A stretch of 64,000 bases of DNA from Mimachlamys varia (Eukaryota > Mollusca > Bivalvia > Pectinida > Pectinidae), in the NCBI GenBank assembly GCA_947623455.1, contig OX392528.1, positions 200,001-264,000 on the forward strand, read 5' to 3'. Both the position numbers and the translations under genes were made by a program. Under the pieces are notes generated by a model that worked only from the letters and a program-made list of their open reading frames with translations, was not told the DNA's origin and searched no databases. Positions 1-10,141 of this stretch are shown here, piece by piece; within the stretch, counting starts at the first letter, position 1; each line of letters opens with the position of its first letter.

Positions 1-65
1 ACAACACCTACCTATTGTTAAAAAAAATGTTGGCGTTCGGAGAACACACCCTTTTAATTACATGG

Positions 66-360
66 TCATTTGTGGACTTAATTGACACTTAAGTCTTCCA
101 TAGATCTCGTCCATATTTATTTTTGTGGAAGCTGACATTTCACTGGTTAATTCTATGAGCCTTTTGTTCACCAGAAACCAATGGAATAATTTCAAAAAAA
201 TGCAAATGTTAAGTGAAAAATGTAAAAACTTGAGAAAATGAGAAAAATCATTTGTTAGAATTAAAATCATTGAAATTTAATGTCATTTAATCTATTCTCA
301 TGCAAAACAAGAAAAATAAAGACATGTTTTCAAGACTTGTATTTTATTTTGAAATGCCAA
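66..360. repeat. Dispersed ~300-bp repeat, copy 1
   Basis: This stretch recurs in the same orientation at 10,142-10,440, with long identical runs (for example ACACTTAAGTCTTCCATAGA) and scattered substitutions and indels, roughly 85-90% alike by eye. It is AT-rich and has no convincing reading frame; a 70-codon open frame on the minus strand here is not conserved in the second copy. In both places a tRNA-like SINE head follows downstream, after about 50 bp here and about 430 bp in copy 2. The two may therefore belong to one larger repeat, or one locus may be a segmental duplicate of the other. The family is not recognised. Confidence 0.75.
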
Positions 361-406
361 ATGAAATATTGCAGATCAATTAGATTTGTTGGTGCTATAT
401 ATACAT

Positions 407-476
407 TCCTGTAGTGAAGTGGTCATCACACTTGCCACTATGTGGCAGGAGACCCAGGTTCGAATCCTGGCAGGGA
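407..476 (+). mobile_element. tRNA-like SINE head (degenerate)
   Basis: A near-complete cloverleaf can be drawn. The 7-bp acceptor TTCCTGT pairs, with wobbles, to GCAGGGA. The D-arm is GTGA/TCAC with a GG-containing loop. A hairpin TTGCC/GGCAG stands in the anticodon position. The T-arm is a perfect CCAGG-TTCGAAT-CCTGG, and the pol III B box is GGTTCGAATCC. The anticodon loop lacks U33 and the spacing is irregular, so this is a tRNA-derived SINE head rather than a working tRNA. Closely related modules occur at 1,984-2,054 (minus strand) and 10,871-10,941 (plus strand). Confidence 0.7.
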
Positions 477-1451
477 AACATAGCTGAATCATACATATAT
501 ACTGAAAAATGGACATTTAATTTTATGCAAGTCGTGAGAAAAGGCCATTCTGCATACAGGAGTTGTAATTGTAAATGAGCCAATGAGGAAGTGTTTGATA
601 CGATTGTAGTCCCTAACGAAAATTTGTTCTGACTAAGTACATTGATTGTGAGTAATTCAAATAGATTATTGTTGACATATTATGCATTGAATCTAATCTA
701 TAGATATTTAACTTTACAAAAATGTATACTTTTGGTAGATTTTGATATGTGATGGCGGATTGATATGGGGTCAAAAGTCAGAGGCTGTTCCCGTCCCATT
801 TCACTGATTTGATATGTAAATTTCCGGTTGTCTAGCTAAGCAGACACCTGTAGCTAGCTAAAAATGCCACTAAACACCTGATAATATGACATTTGAAGTG
901 TTTGCCAAAACACATGTATGTATCTGTGAATCCAGGCAGGTTGTCACTATAGTGTTGAACTTCAAATATTAAAGTTATTAGCTCAAAAGCTTAGCACAGT
1001 GGACTGTTAATATCAAATTCCTCTCCATGTCATGTTTTCCCAAGCACCATTTTTCTCTCTATATAATCTATGTAATTTTATTTGGTTAATATCATGTATT
1101 TTGAAGTGAAATCCTCTTCATATCATGTTTGTTTTTAACCAATCACATCAAATATCCAGAAAATGATGTAATTTCCATTGATACAAATTTTACAAAATGT
1201 TGCATAGAAAATAAAAAATAACCCCAAAAATGATTTTTAATTAAAATAATGTTATCAATATATTGAAACATCTTCATATGTACATTGAACAGTTTACTTT
1301 TTGTTATGGATATTGGAAATGCACTAGATTTAGTGGGAAAACTTGTTTCTTTTCCTGTTAATATCATGTTTTTGTCTGACAAATGCAACAAGATATAAAG
1401 AGGAGTGCACTGTAATAACATATAGTAAATTATTTAGTTGTGCGAGTCCTT
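477..1451. other. AT-rich intergenic DNA, nothing recognised
   Basis: I find no coding, RNA or repeat structure that I can support here. Open frames are short (up to 92 codons), AT-driven and lack recognisable motifs. Confidence 0.5.
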
Positions 1452-2069
1452 AAATGAATGACATACCCTAACCAGGATTCGAACCTGGGTCTCCTGCCAC
1501 ACAGTGTTATCATTGAAACTAAACTTTAGTTTAATTATTAACTGATATTACACAGTTATAATATTAAAGGCCCAATATACGTAACTTCAGGGAAATTTTT
1601 GTGATTCTGAACAATTCTGAAAAAAAATCCAGTTGATAACCATGCAAAAATAAGCCTAAAATGAAGTAAACCTGAACAGTAACTAACAAGAAACTCTTGA
1701 CAAAACGATCCAAAGAATTGAAAATAATTCAGGTGGGGCCCACTTCAACAACAAACCAAAGGTAGAAGACGGTTCGAAATGAACACGTGTTTACAAACAG
1801 CGTGTTTCAAATGCTGCTGTACCGGTAACCGTGAAAGAATTCAACTTGAATATTGCTGATATTAGTTTATCTTAACTAAATCTATAAATATAATAAGTTA
1901 TTAGGCTTGATTTTCGCTTCTAGTTTTGCCGAAAGTTACGTATATTGGGCCTTTAACCGAGTCGTAAAACTTTAGTGCTAAGATCCCCACCAGGATTCGA
2001 ACCTGGGTCTCCTGCCAAATAGTGGCAAGCGTGATGACCGCTTCACTACAGGAATGTATATAGCACTAG
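1452..2069 (-). mobile_element. Two-module tRNA-derived SINE, split by a MITE
   Basis: Read on the minus strand, the element starts near 2,069 and has a full tRNA-like module at 2,054-1,984 with B box GGTTCGAATCC. A linker containing ATCTTAGCACTAAAGTTTTA and the ACGACTCGGTT run follows. A second, shorter tRNA-like module (1,525-1,468) then repeats the CAGGAGACCCAGGTTCGAAT segment. The same module-linker-module order is found on the plus strand at 10,852-11,090, so it is a family property rather than a chance neighbourhood. The linker is interrupted by a 385-bp MITE (1,568-1,952). After the second B box the sequence runs into a TTAGGG. Pol III promotion is inferred from the A/B-box-like structure only. 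Confidence 0.7.
1568..1952. mobile_element. 385-bp MITE with 20-bp TIRs and TTAA (or TA) target duplication
   Basis: The ends are perfect 20-bp terminal inverted repeats, AGGCCCAATATACGTAACTT at 1,568-1,587 and its reverse complement at 1,933-1,952. TTAA flanks both sides (1,564-1,567 and 1,953-1,956). The uninterrupted SINE copy at 10,945-11,005 supplies the empty site: there the equivalent sequence reads straight through a single TTAA. The same data also fit a TA duplication with ends AAGGCCC. The element has no coding capacity. TTAA targeting would suggest a piggyBac-type mobiliser and TA a Tc1/mariner-type; the termini alone do not decide. Confidence 0.85.
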
Positions 2070-2265
2070 TTGAACTACAACTCAATTAACAATAGGGAAC
2101 TTCAGCTGTATTCTTTTTAAACATTTTCCCTCTGCTTTTTCAAGGGCTTGGGACCTTCTAGCATGTTGCTAGGCAGCATTAAAAATGTTTATATTGTTTT
2201 TTTCTGTCCTCTATATACACCTAGTAGTTACACACACAGTCATGTTACACCGACACTTCCGGTCA

Positions 2266-3070
2266 CTATTTCTTTTTACTCGAGTAGCCTCTGGCTTGCA
2301 TTTCCTGTTTCCACTCATCGAAGGTCACCTGGGCTGTCTGGGCACAAAACCAGTTACCAAAGAATTGTTTATGTGTGGTCTTGTCTCTAACCTTTCCGCA
2401 TTTCCTACACTCTATCTCTTTCTTACGCACGTACTGGCGAACCACCCTTCCCTTCTCCACTTCCTGCTGCTGACGCTTGTAATAAGACTTGGTGCTGCTG
2501 GACATGATCGGGGCGGCAGGCACCACGGGTGTCTGCTGTGAAACTGCCGGTACGATCCTAGGAAACTGGAGACCCTGGTTGGGAACCGGAAGTGGCCTGG
2601 CTGACACAGGAAGGAGTGGTATCTGAAACTGCGGCAGTCCAAGTTGTGGAAGCTGATACACTGGCTGAAGCTGCTGAGACATATGTGCCCAAGATGCCTG
2701 GGCTGGCATGGGGACCGGAAGTGTAGTCAGGGCAGGAAGGGACACAGGAACCGGAAGTGGTACCGGAACCGGAAGTGAAACCGAGGTGAGGGGCGACACA
2801 GTGGGTGGAGTGGATGACCGGAGTGATGGTGACGTCCTTAGTGGCAGTACCTTAGTCTGTTGTCGTTTTTTGCGGGTGGGTGACTGGCCTGCGGTGTTGG
2901 GTGGCAGCTGGAAACGATGCTGCTCGCGGACGGGGACCCTGAGTGGTGTGGTCGGTCTTGCCATGGGTGGTGGGATGGGGACAAAGTGGCTCTGCCTTTC
3001 AGCAGGTGTGTCGCACTCGAGACCTTGTTCCAGGATGTTCCTGTCCTGCCTCTTAGCACGTCGGTTGAAC
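2266..3070 (-). pseudogene. Pseudogene terminal exon 6 (Pro-rich linker, Cys cluster)
   Basis: The acceptor TTCCTTTCAG|GTTCAACCG at 3,070 joins exon 5 to give TQ-W-FNRRAKRQ in frame across a 120-bp intron. The exon encodes a Pro/Val-rich linker with PVPVPLPVPVSLP repeats, generated by repeated ACCGGAAGTG on the plus strand. It ends in a Cys cluster (ECRKCGK, then NWFCAQ) and a Lys-rich tail before TAG at 2,266. The exon is fully open. No strong AATAAA follows; an AATATAAA-like run lies about 70 bp downstream. Confidence 0.7.
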
Positions 3071-3190
3071 CTGAAAGGAATTAAATGACAATCAGGCATG
3101 CGTTTAATAAATGTAGTTATAAATAGTTTTCGTTTGTTTTTGTTACTCGCGAAGATACAGCATGTGGTGTCTGTTTAGATATTGACTTAC

Positions 3191-3690
3191 CACTGAGTAA
3201 GCGTGGTAACATTGACCTCCACCAGCTGGATGTTTGTCTCGGTCATGACCTGGGTGTTGTTGAGGACCTTGTCCCTAATCCTCTTGTAGGCCTGCATGAT
3301 GAGGGTCCATCTGGTGCGCGTGGAGCCTTGCTGTTTGAGAGGGGAGGGGAAGGCGTCGCACAGCCGAATGATGGTGGCCTCCACGTACCGGTTGCAGTCT
3401 GGCCACTGTGCCGGTCCCGTGTTCTGCCCGAGGAAGCACCGTTTCGTAGATTCTACACCTGGAGCCACATTGGTCTTGGATGTCTTGAACCGGCCGACCG
3501 CCCTGCTGCGATGACGAGGCGAGAACTTAGTTGGCCTCTTGTCGTATGGATCCAGCCCTTTCCAGAGGGCCACAAGAACGGATGCCTGTCCTTTGGTCAG
3601 AGCTGTCGTCTGGTTCCTGAGGGACTCGAGGTACTCAGCTAGGGCCTCCACAGCACTGTAGCCCCCTATGCCATCCGGTCCGTCGGACTC
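3191..3690 (-). pseudogene. Pseudogene exon 5
   Basis: The acceptor TTTTCCATTGCAG|GAGTCC gives a start at 3,690, and the donor CAGTG|GTAAGTCAAT gives an end at 3,191. The exon is fully open for 166 codons. It contains KGQASVLVALWKGLDPYDK, then GVESTKRCFLG, AQWPDCNRYVEATIIRLCD and NIQLVEVNVTTLTQ, a conserved block of this family as I remember it. It carries no stop or shift, unlike exon 3. The apparent ATG-like start near 3,696 is only a TTG inside the intron. Confidence 0.7.
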
Positions 3691-3772
3691 CTGCAATGGA
3701 AAAGAGTGGCATTGATAGCAATGGCAAGACGTACAATGCGGGATGGGGTCACTGGGGTCGGTACAATTAGAC

Positions 3773-3957
3773 AGAACTTTCGTCTTGGTCGTCGGGTGTC
3801 ATCACCACGGGTGATGGGGAACAGGACATTGAGCTGCTGGGTTCGTCTTCGGGAGCACTGGAGGAAGGGCTGCTCAGCGACTGGGACGTTGCGGTAGACC
3901 GTCTGTCACTCGGAAAGCTCAGTCGCCTTCGTGTCGACGCAAGGGTGGGAGTGGAAT
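3773..3957 (-). pseudogene. Pseudogene exon 4 (Ser-rich)
   Basis: The acceptor CTATTTTACAG (3,958-3,960) joins exon 3 in frame (TCT G|AT TCC). The 185-bp exon is open throughout and encodes a Ser/Pro-rich stretch that contains SQSLSSPSSSAPEDEPSS. The donor is uncertain: TCT|GTCTAA at 3,773/3,772 keeps phase 0 with the next exon but is a weak consensus. Confidence 0.55.
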
Positions 3958-4066
3958 CTGTAAAATAGAGGTTCAGATTTAGTCAGTGTAAGATGAGACT
4001 GCTATAGAGCTATATTCTCACTGTAGCAAGGGGTACTGCACGGTTCCCTGCAAGGAAGACACTCAC

Positions 4067-6386
4067 CAGACACAGACATCTCCTTTTCGATGTCATCGAA
4101 AGCCTTGTCCTGTGGCAGCTGAAGGAAGGGGCCTTGTGGGTGAGAACCTTGGTCATCTTCTGTTGGGCTGTCATGCTGAGGTGGCTCTTGTCGAATAGGG
4201 GCTGGAACAGTGGAGGCCTTTGTTCGTAGGGAGAACACAGTGTTCTATTCGAATCCCTCGTCCGTGTCTTCTCCTTCCTCGTCGACTGCCTTTTCGTCGC
4301 CGCTCTCGTTGTCGCTCGACTCGCTTCCCGACTCCTTTTTTATGTTCTGGAGCACCTTCCCCGTCTGGTTGTACAGGTACTCCACACCGATGAGTTCTCC
4401 AGTGTATTCCCTAGGCTCGACAAAGTTCGGGGACAACTTTGTTCCAAACACTGCTTCGCTGAGACCGTTTGTTGCATGGCGCAACAGGCCGCTGTAGGAG
4501 TGGAGGTCCCCTTTCGAAGTGGTCACATCAAGAGCTGCACTGGCCCTGTCCTCGTTCCATCTGACAAGACCCTCCAACAGATAGGCCTGGAAGTGCACGT
4601 CGCTGGCACTGGTTCCCGGTATGAACTGGTTGAGGTGTAGGTGGAAGGACTCCAGAGACGTCGACCCGTGTGCACATCTGTAGACGGGGAGGGGAACTCC
4701 GCCCTTGACCTTTGTGCTTGTCTTTGTGTACAGTTGCTGGCCCTCCATGTCCTGTTTGCATTCGACGTGATGTCGTTGCGACTCCCAGATCTCCCACATC
4801 CAGGTGCTGTCGAAAAGGGGCACTCCCATGGTGTCGCGGCCTTGGACCCCGTCAAAGGCCTTCAGCAGGCCCAGTATGTTGGCCGTTGTCTCCTCTAGTC
4901 TGTCGGCGACAGTGGGACTCTTTCTTGGAGATGTGCTCCTCGACTGTGTAGTCGGACGCCCCCTCGAGGTCAATACAAATCAGCTCTGCCTGCTTGGCCT
5001 GCTTCAGGTGCTCCAAGTCCTGGCTACTCCACCGGAAGATGGCCTGCGATAGACGACTCATGAAGGTGCCGTACAGGGGATGAGCGTCGGTGGTGCAGCC
5101 AGCTGAAAAGCGCCTCATGAAGTGCCAGATGTCCAGGTGTATGATGAGGTCAGGCCAGTCGCCAAAGAGTCTTTGTATAGGACTGTCCACAGCAGTCCCT
5201 GTCGACATAGAGGACCAAAGGGGGTGACATTCCTGCCTGGGCGTAGCATCACACCAAACCTCTAGCGAGATCGGTCAGTCCCTGTCCCTCGCTGGCGGTC
5301 AGGACACTGTTGAGCACCTGCCCTTGCTCGTTGCCGATATTTGTCACCCAGGCTGCAGTTCCCATACTGTGACCGGCCAACTTCTTTGCCATCTTCTTGG
5401 TTGAATCCATCTTCAGGATGCTTCCGAAGGTGGATGTGATGGAGGCCTTCACTTCATCTAACCGCTGCATCACGTCCTGACAGTAGGCGGTCAACAGTCA
5501 CTGCGGCCTGGGTAAGGGTCTCTTTTCTGGAGGCTTCTGAAATGAGGGCTTGACGACCAGAGAGCTTGAAGAGAACCCCTCGCATTCGGTCAGGTAGAGG
5601 GCCAGCCTCCTGAGATGCTCCTGGCTATGCTGTTCTTCCAGCTTCTGGTACAGTTGCATTGGGTGGAGCTGTTTCCAAGGCCTCGCTGCCTGAGCATGGT
5701 GATTACTCTGACGTCACAGGCGAGTCTGTGCGTCATCAGTACTGGGAACTGCAGGCGATGACCGAGGTCCAACTGTTGTACTATGCGGGACCTCCAGCTG
5801 ATGACCTTCCTGTGGCAAGAAGGGCAATACAGATACTCCGCAGCCATGCTGTAGTATCTGTCAATGTCAAGCACATGCCGCACACGCTGGTAGGTTCCAG
5901 AGGAAAGGAGCTCCTGTTTGTGGCAGTCGGCATGGGGGCAGTAGAGACGGACTTGCCATAGACGTCTGGGCATCCAGAGGAGAAGTTTGGTGGCAAAATA
6001 CTTGTCTGGCCGGGGTGTCTGTGTGGTAACCTGGGGAGGCGGAGGAGGGTAAAACCAGAGCTTGGTACATCTGGAGAGGTCCAATTCAACCTTGTCCAGC
6101 TTTGTGACCCTGAACAAGGCCTTAGAGACCCACTGGTGGTCTGCTTCAGGCAGTGTCTGTCGCCAGCCGTCGTACAGAGGACATCTGTGTTGCGGGGGGT
6201 GACATGATGCTTGTGTCGCAATCCAGGATCTGGTCTGGTTTGGAGTCATCCTCGGACGACTGCTGCTCTTCTGGAGTTGTCTTGCCTTCTTTCAGCTGCT
6301 CGGGGTCAGATTCTTGTTCAGCATGTTGTTTCGCTCTAGGTGTGTTTGTGGGCTTGATCGCTTTGTTGTAGTGGTCGTGGAACTAC
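4067..6386 (-). pseudogene. Pseudogene exon 3: Cys-rich DUF6729-like domain plus transposase-like core
   Basis: After the acceptor CTTTTCCATTTCAG (6,387) comes an acidic, Gln-rich stretch. A frameshift at a six-C run (about 6,195) then leads into LYDGWRQTLPEADHQWVS and a Cys-rich domain with CPHADC and CPSC pairs (about 6,170-5,690), which I take as DUF6729. Further on are MDSTKKM (about 5,407), LYVDRDCCG (about 5,205), HLDIWHFMRR (about 5,130) and a block with GVPLPVYRCAHGSTSLESF (about 4,680) and FQAYLLEGLVRWNEDRA. Stops at 5,498 (TGA for an expected Trp), 5,249 (TGA, CGA-to-TGA type) and 4,245 (TAG, CAG-to-TAG type), and frameshifts near 5,660, 5,182 and 4,893, kill the frame. The donor is TCTG|GTGAGT at 4,067/4,066. 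Confidence 0.75.
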
Positions 6387-6429
6387 CTGAAATGGAAAAG
6401 ATACTATTAAGTTAAGGACAAGTGTAAAA

Positions 6430-7325
6430 CTGGGAACACTCCCAACTTTAGATGAATGCTCTACCAATTGAGCTGTAACAAAATCAAAAATGCTTGAACT
6501 TGGGACCCACCAAACTCTAGACAGACACTCAACCAATTGAGCCATATCGACATGAACAATGTTTGAGCTTGGACCCTCCAAACTCTAGACGGATGCTCTA
6601 CCAATTGAGCCATGTTGTCCTAGGACTGTATTAAAACTCGAGACCCTCCAAACTCTAGACGGATGCTCTACCAATTGAGCCACGTTGTCCTAGGACTGTA
6701 TTCAAGTTTGAGACCTTCCAAACTCTAGACGGATGCTCTACCAATTGAGCCACGTTGTCCTAGGACTGTATTCAAACTTGAGACCTTCCAAACTCTAGAC
6801 GGATGCTCTATCAATTGGGCCATGTTGTCCTAGGACTGTATTCAAACTTGAGACCTTCCAAACTCTAGACGGATGCTCTACCAATTGAGCCATGTTGTCC
6901 TAGGACTGTATTCAAACTTGAGACCTTCCAAACTCTAGACGGATGCTCTACCAATTGAGCCATGTTGTCCTAGGACTGTATTCAAACTTGAGACCCTCCA
7001 AACTCTAGACGGATGCTCTACCAATTGAGCCACGTTGTCCTAGGACTGTATTCAAGTTTGAGACCCTCCAAACTCTAGACGGATGCTCTACCAATTGAGC
7101 CACGTTGTCCTAGGACCGTATTCAAACTTGAGACCTTCCAAACTCTAAACGGATGCTCTACCAATTGAGCCATGTTGTCCTAGGACTGTTTTCAAACTTG
7201 AGACCCTCCAAACTCTAGACGGATGCTCTGCCAATTGAGCCATGTCGTCCTAGGACTGTATTCAAACTCGAGACCCTCCAAACTCTAGACAGATGCTGTA
7301 CCTATCGAGTCGTATCGTCATCAAC
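6430..7325 (-). repeat. 70-bp minisatellite derived from a tRNA-like unit (about 13 copies)
   Basis: ACTCTAGACGGATGCTCTAC recurs every 70 bp (for example 6,653, 6,723, 6,793, 6,863), giving about 13 head-to-tail units with diverged end units. On the minus strand each unit reads as a degenerate tRNA. It has an A-box/D-arm GCTCAATTGGTAGAGCATC (stem GCTC/GAGC), then an anticodon-arm remnant, GGAGGGTCTC and a B-box-like AAGTTTGAATAC. Order and spacing resemble tRNA-Lys. Acceptor pairing is absent and the B box is eroded, so functional tRNAs are not expected. The array fills most of the 992-bp intron between pseudogene exons 2 and 3. Confidence 0.85.
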
Positions 7326-7378
7326 AACGATAATATTGAGAATTTCAACCACTCAATTTTTATAAAACACATATTTAC

Positions 7379-7803
7379 CTTTCCCCCGGGTCAGCCTCTA
7401 GCGTCTCCACACATGAGAGCAGGACCACATCATCCAGGGAATCGTCAGATTCATCTGACCGGTCTGGTGTTACTGTCTGGGCTGATGTTGATGAGGGAGT
7501 CTGCTTCGGAACATACGGTGCAAAGGTGGGTTTCTCTGGTGACGTGATACGTCTCACCTTGGACCGTAGCACCCTTGGAGACACATTGGGCTGGTTCACA
7601 AGCGACGTGAGGAGTGCTGTTTCTCTTCAGGCATTTCCGGGTGAGGGTGTCCTCGGCACACAAGTGGAGGGAGTTCTCGGACAGGGGGCTCTCACTATTG
7701 GTGTCCTTGGGCTTTGGGATGGCGCACGAGCGCGAAGCACGGAAAGGTTTTGGGCTATCCATTTCTCTCTCTCTTGTTTCTTTATGTCAAGAATCTGCCT
7801 CCC
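7379..7803 (-). pseudogene. Pseudogene exon 2 (Ser/Pro/Thr-rich)
   Basis: The exon starts after the acceptor CTCTTTCCTTAG|GGGAGG and ends at the donor GGGAAAG|GTAAATATG. The frame begins GRQILDIKKQEREKWIAQN, continues with an RTPSTCVPRTPSPGN-type Ser/Pro-rich linker, and ends in an acidic stretch, DESDDSLDD. One in-frame TGA (near 7,636) interrupts it. A longer open frame beginning with ATG at 7,762 lies in a different frame and is a shadow, because only the frame used here joins in phase to exon 1. Confidence 0.55.
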
Positions 7804-8094
7804 CTAAGGAAAGAGTTCTAAGTACCTCCACAAGCTGACCTGTGTATGACAAATGTACGCTATTATAATGACAAGTCAATAAGGATCAGACATTTGGCTA
7901 ACATTCCCATGGTCTATTATTTTAAGTAGTGGTGACCTTGATGGACACCATTATTAATATAGGGCACCTGAATCTGTAATGATGCACTGCTATGAAAATG
8001 TATTATCTTTTAATATATGTTCTGCACTTTATGTCACTATACAGAATTTTGCAGTTCACAAACATTTTTTCTGTTACAATAACACTATATTTAC

Positions 8095-8345
8095 CTTATT
8101 AGCAGTGAGATGACTGCAATTTGGCAACTCCTTCTCATTTCTGGAATCGTCCACTATCCAGCCCGCATAGCTCAGGGCATTTTCACAAAGCCATCTGAAA
8201 GTTTGTCCCTGAAAATGACCAAACTGGACAGTCGACTCCGCAAGCACCTGTCCTGCATTCGTGACATCACCACCACATTGCTGTACCCTGTTCCTGGCCT
8301 CCTGCTCAACAACATCTCGTCTGCTTCTTTTGTGTACGATAACAC
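8095..8345 (-). pseudogene. Pseudogene exon 1 (5'-most visible)
   Basis: The minus-strand frame encodes residues including VQFGHFQGQTFRWL and ENALSYAGWIVDD, then ELPNCSHLTANK. I associate these with the N-terminal part of the same mollusc/fish family. The exon ends at a clean donor, AATAAG|GTAAATATAG (exon end 8,095), and joins in phase 0 to the GGGAGG start of the next exon at 7,803. Upstream of about 8,345 this frame meets stops (TGA, TAG). An AG acceptor-like site at about 8,345 or the one at 8,398 could mark the true exon start, so the 5' limit is uncertain. Confidence 0.55.
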
Positions 8346-9033
8346 CAGTGACCCATCACCTATGATTCTAAATCTTGGTCGATGGGCCCCGGGTAATCTG
8401 GAAAAGAAAGAGTGACATAGATATATCTGTCCCACATCAATGATCCGGTCGGTCTGGCCCTGTCTTTAGTGCACACCTATTATCATGTACAACACGTCGA
8501 TTAACACTTACAGCAATTTTACACTATATATATTATATACAATTGTGTTTAAATCAAACATAAAACAACGCGAGAAGAAAATCGATTATGTTTAATCAGT
8601 AGAAAGCAATATCATGTCATTACAAGATTTTAGGCACAATTCAGACTGTAGTATGTCCCCATTGGAGGGAAAAATGACCAGACGCCGCCAACTGAAGTCA
8701 GTGAAACGATCGTGTTGTCGTTTTTATGAGCTTAATCAACTAATGTTGTGTGTTGACAATGACACTTTGTGTTACTAACTGTGATGCGATTGTGAATTCC
8801 TCGTATTATTCTCACTCCAATGCTGATTGTGTGCCCCGAACAAGTGGCGAGAAATTTCAAAGTAGGACTGACATTCATTACATTTCAGTGTGATTTTGTG
8901 TCATAAGCATTAAGTGTCATTTACAAAACTATAAAGCCACATGCTTATAAAGGTATATTGAATCAAAAGTGAACAGAAACTTTTATTCGTACATACGATT
9001 ATTTAACACGAAGCAATTCATTCACTCTTACTG
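8346..9033. other. Non-coding, nothing recognised
   Basis: This is AT-rich sequence upstream of the pseudogene. I can support no reading frame, RNA gene or repeat here, and any further 5' exon of the pseudogene is not visible. Confidence 0.45.
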
Positions 9034-9066
9034 CAACACACACACACACACACACCCCCCCCCCCT
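9034..9066. repeat. (CA)n plus poly-C microsatellite
   Basis: A run of about ten CA units is followed directly by about twelve C residues and then TTTCTCG. Confidence 0.9.
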
Positions 9067-10141
9067 TTCTCGACGACTAAGTAATCATGTCCTAATTATA
9101 TAACTATGCAATTAACACAGTCATGTGGGTCTGTAACAATTGATTGCTCGTCAACATAACATCACACTGAAAACATCTAGCTGTTTGCAGTCATTTTGGC
9201 GTTTGTTATTGTTTTTCAATATTTTTATTTGATTTTGTTTACTTATTTTATTACTGGTCCGAACTGACCAATTTGAGCCTGTGATACTCAGTCAAATCGG
9301 CTCGATGTGTATGCAATATGGATTTATTTGCCGTTTCAGCATAAATGAGTAGGAGGTTCATTCATGATTAATGTCAACACGTGTTTCGTGTGCGTAAAAA
9401 GTAATCTGAAAAACTCCTAATGAATATATATAGAACGTGATTCTTCCACGTGCGACCGCCATGTTTGTTTACATTTTCAGGTCAAGATACTTATCAGCTA
9501 AATATCAGAGAAAATACACGTGCATATGGTCAAAATAACATCAGCACAGCTTACATACCATCTTAGAAGGATGCTTGAAAAGGGACGTGTTCTAATATTC
9601 AGTAAAACTCTGCGTACATCGGATTTCCGTCTTCGTAGTGAGGGTCGCTTCGAAAACAAAATGGCTATCTCAAAATCTTGGAGGGCATGCTGCTCAGTGA
9701 TTGGTCGAGAGGTTTCTTGAATGAAAACTTGAAAGAAAGATGGGAAGAAAGTTGGGACGGCCCAACCAATCAGAGAACGGAAGCTGATTGTTGGAAGAAA
9801 GATGGGACAAAGATGGAAAGCTGACGACCAATGGAAACTGGTCATATTCCCAACTTTGCTCAGTTTTTGAGAGGACCCAGCGCATAATTCGGTGTTGGGC
9901 GTCCCAAGTTTGTGTGACGTCACCCCCCGTTTTGAGCTGAGGTATGGACAGTCGTATGTTCGAACCGCGTCGCTGGCAGAACTATAACTCGTTTTTCTGA
10001 ATGTTTTTATTTTTTTATATTCTTATTTTGAAAGACAGTTGTTATTGTAATTTTTGAAAAACAAAAATATCATTTTTATTTAATACTTCACATATAATTT
10101 ATTATCTAAATATTCAACATATCTTTTAATAACATATGGTA
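9067..10141. other. Non-coding, nothing recognised
   Basis: Open frames of 141 codons (minus, 9,923-9,498) and 66 codons lack recognisable motifs, and their composition looks like chance. A GTTCGAAC at 9,960 is B-box-like but has no T-stem around it. Confidence 0.45.

Larger units (their letters stand above)
2266..8345 (-). pseudogene. Degenerate six-exon gene of a DUF6729-type, transposase-like family
   Basis: Six minus-strand exons can be followed: 8,345-8,095, 7,803-7,379, 6,386-4,067, 3,957-3,773, 3,690-3,191 and 3,070-2,266. Most junctions have GT/AG with polypyrimidine tracts, and several join in frame. From memory, the protein matches a large family in molluscs, lancelets and fish that carries a Cys-rich domain (DUF6729) followed by a core with DSTKK, LYVDRDCCG and DIWHFMRR motifs. 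I infer an RNase-H/transposase-like origin for that core; its function is not established. The copy is broken by in-frame stops near 7,636 and at 5,498-5,500, 5,249-5,251 and 4,245-4,247, and by frameshifts near 6,195, 5,660, 5,182 and 4,893. I see no terminal inverted repeats around it, so it may be a dead host gene or a domesticated element rather than a mobile unit. Confidence 0.75.

Noticed and set aside
407..476. Functional tRNA gene
   Set aside because: The cloverleaf can be drawn but U33 is missing and the anticodon arm is irregular. Several divergent copies with shared flanks show it is a SINE module.
960..1040. Possible tRNA-derived element (TTAGCACAGTGGACTG followed by ATCAAATTCC)
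   Set aside because: A- and B-box-like words occur at plausible spacing, but no stems can be formed and no second copy is present in the window.
2708..3088. 126-codon plus-strand frame, Gly/Thr-rich
   Set aside because: It is the antisense shadow of the Pro/Val-rich terminal exon on the minus strand, which has splice sites and a recognised Cys cluster.
9498..9923. 141-codon minus-strand open frame
   Set aside because: It has no domain or motif, no splice or promoter context and an ordinary chance length for this composition. Composition and CCAAT-like words alone do not support a gene.
9940..9985. tRNA-like site around GTTCGAAC
   Set aside because: The B-box-like word has no pairing T-stem on either strand and no A box at the right distance.
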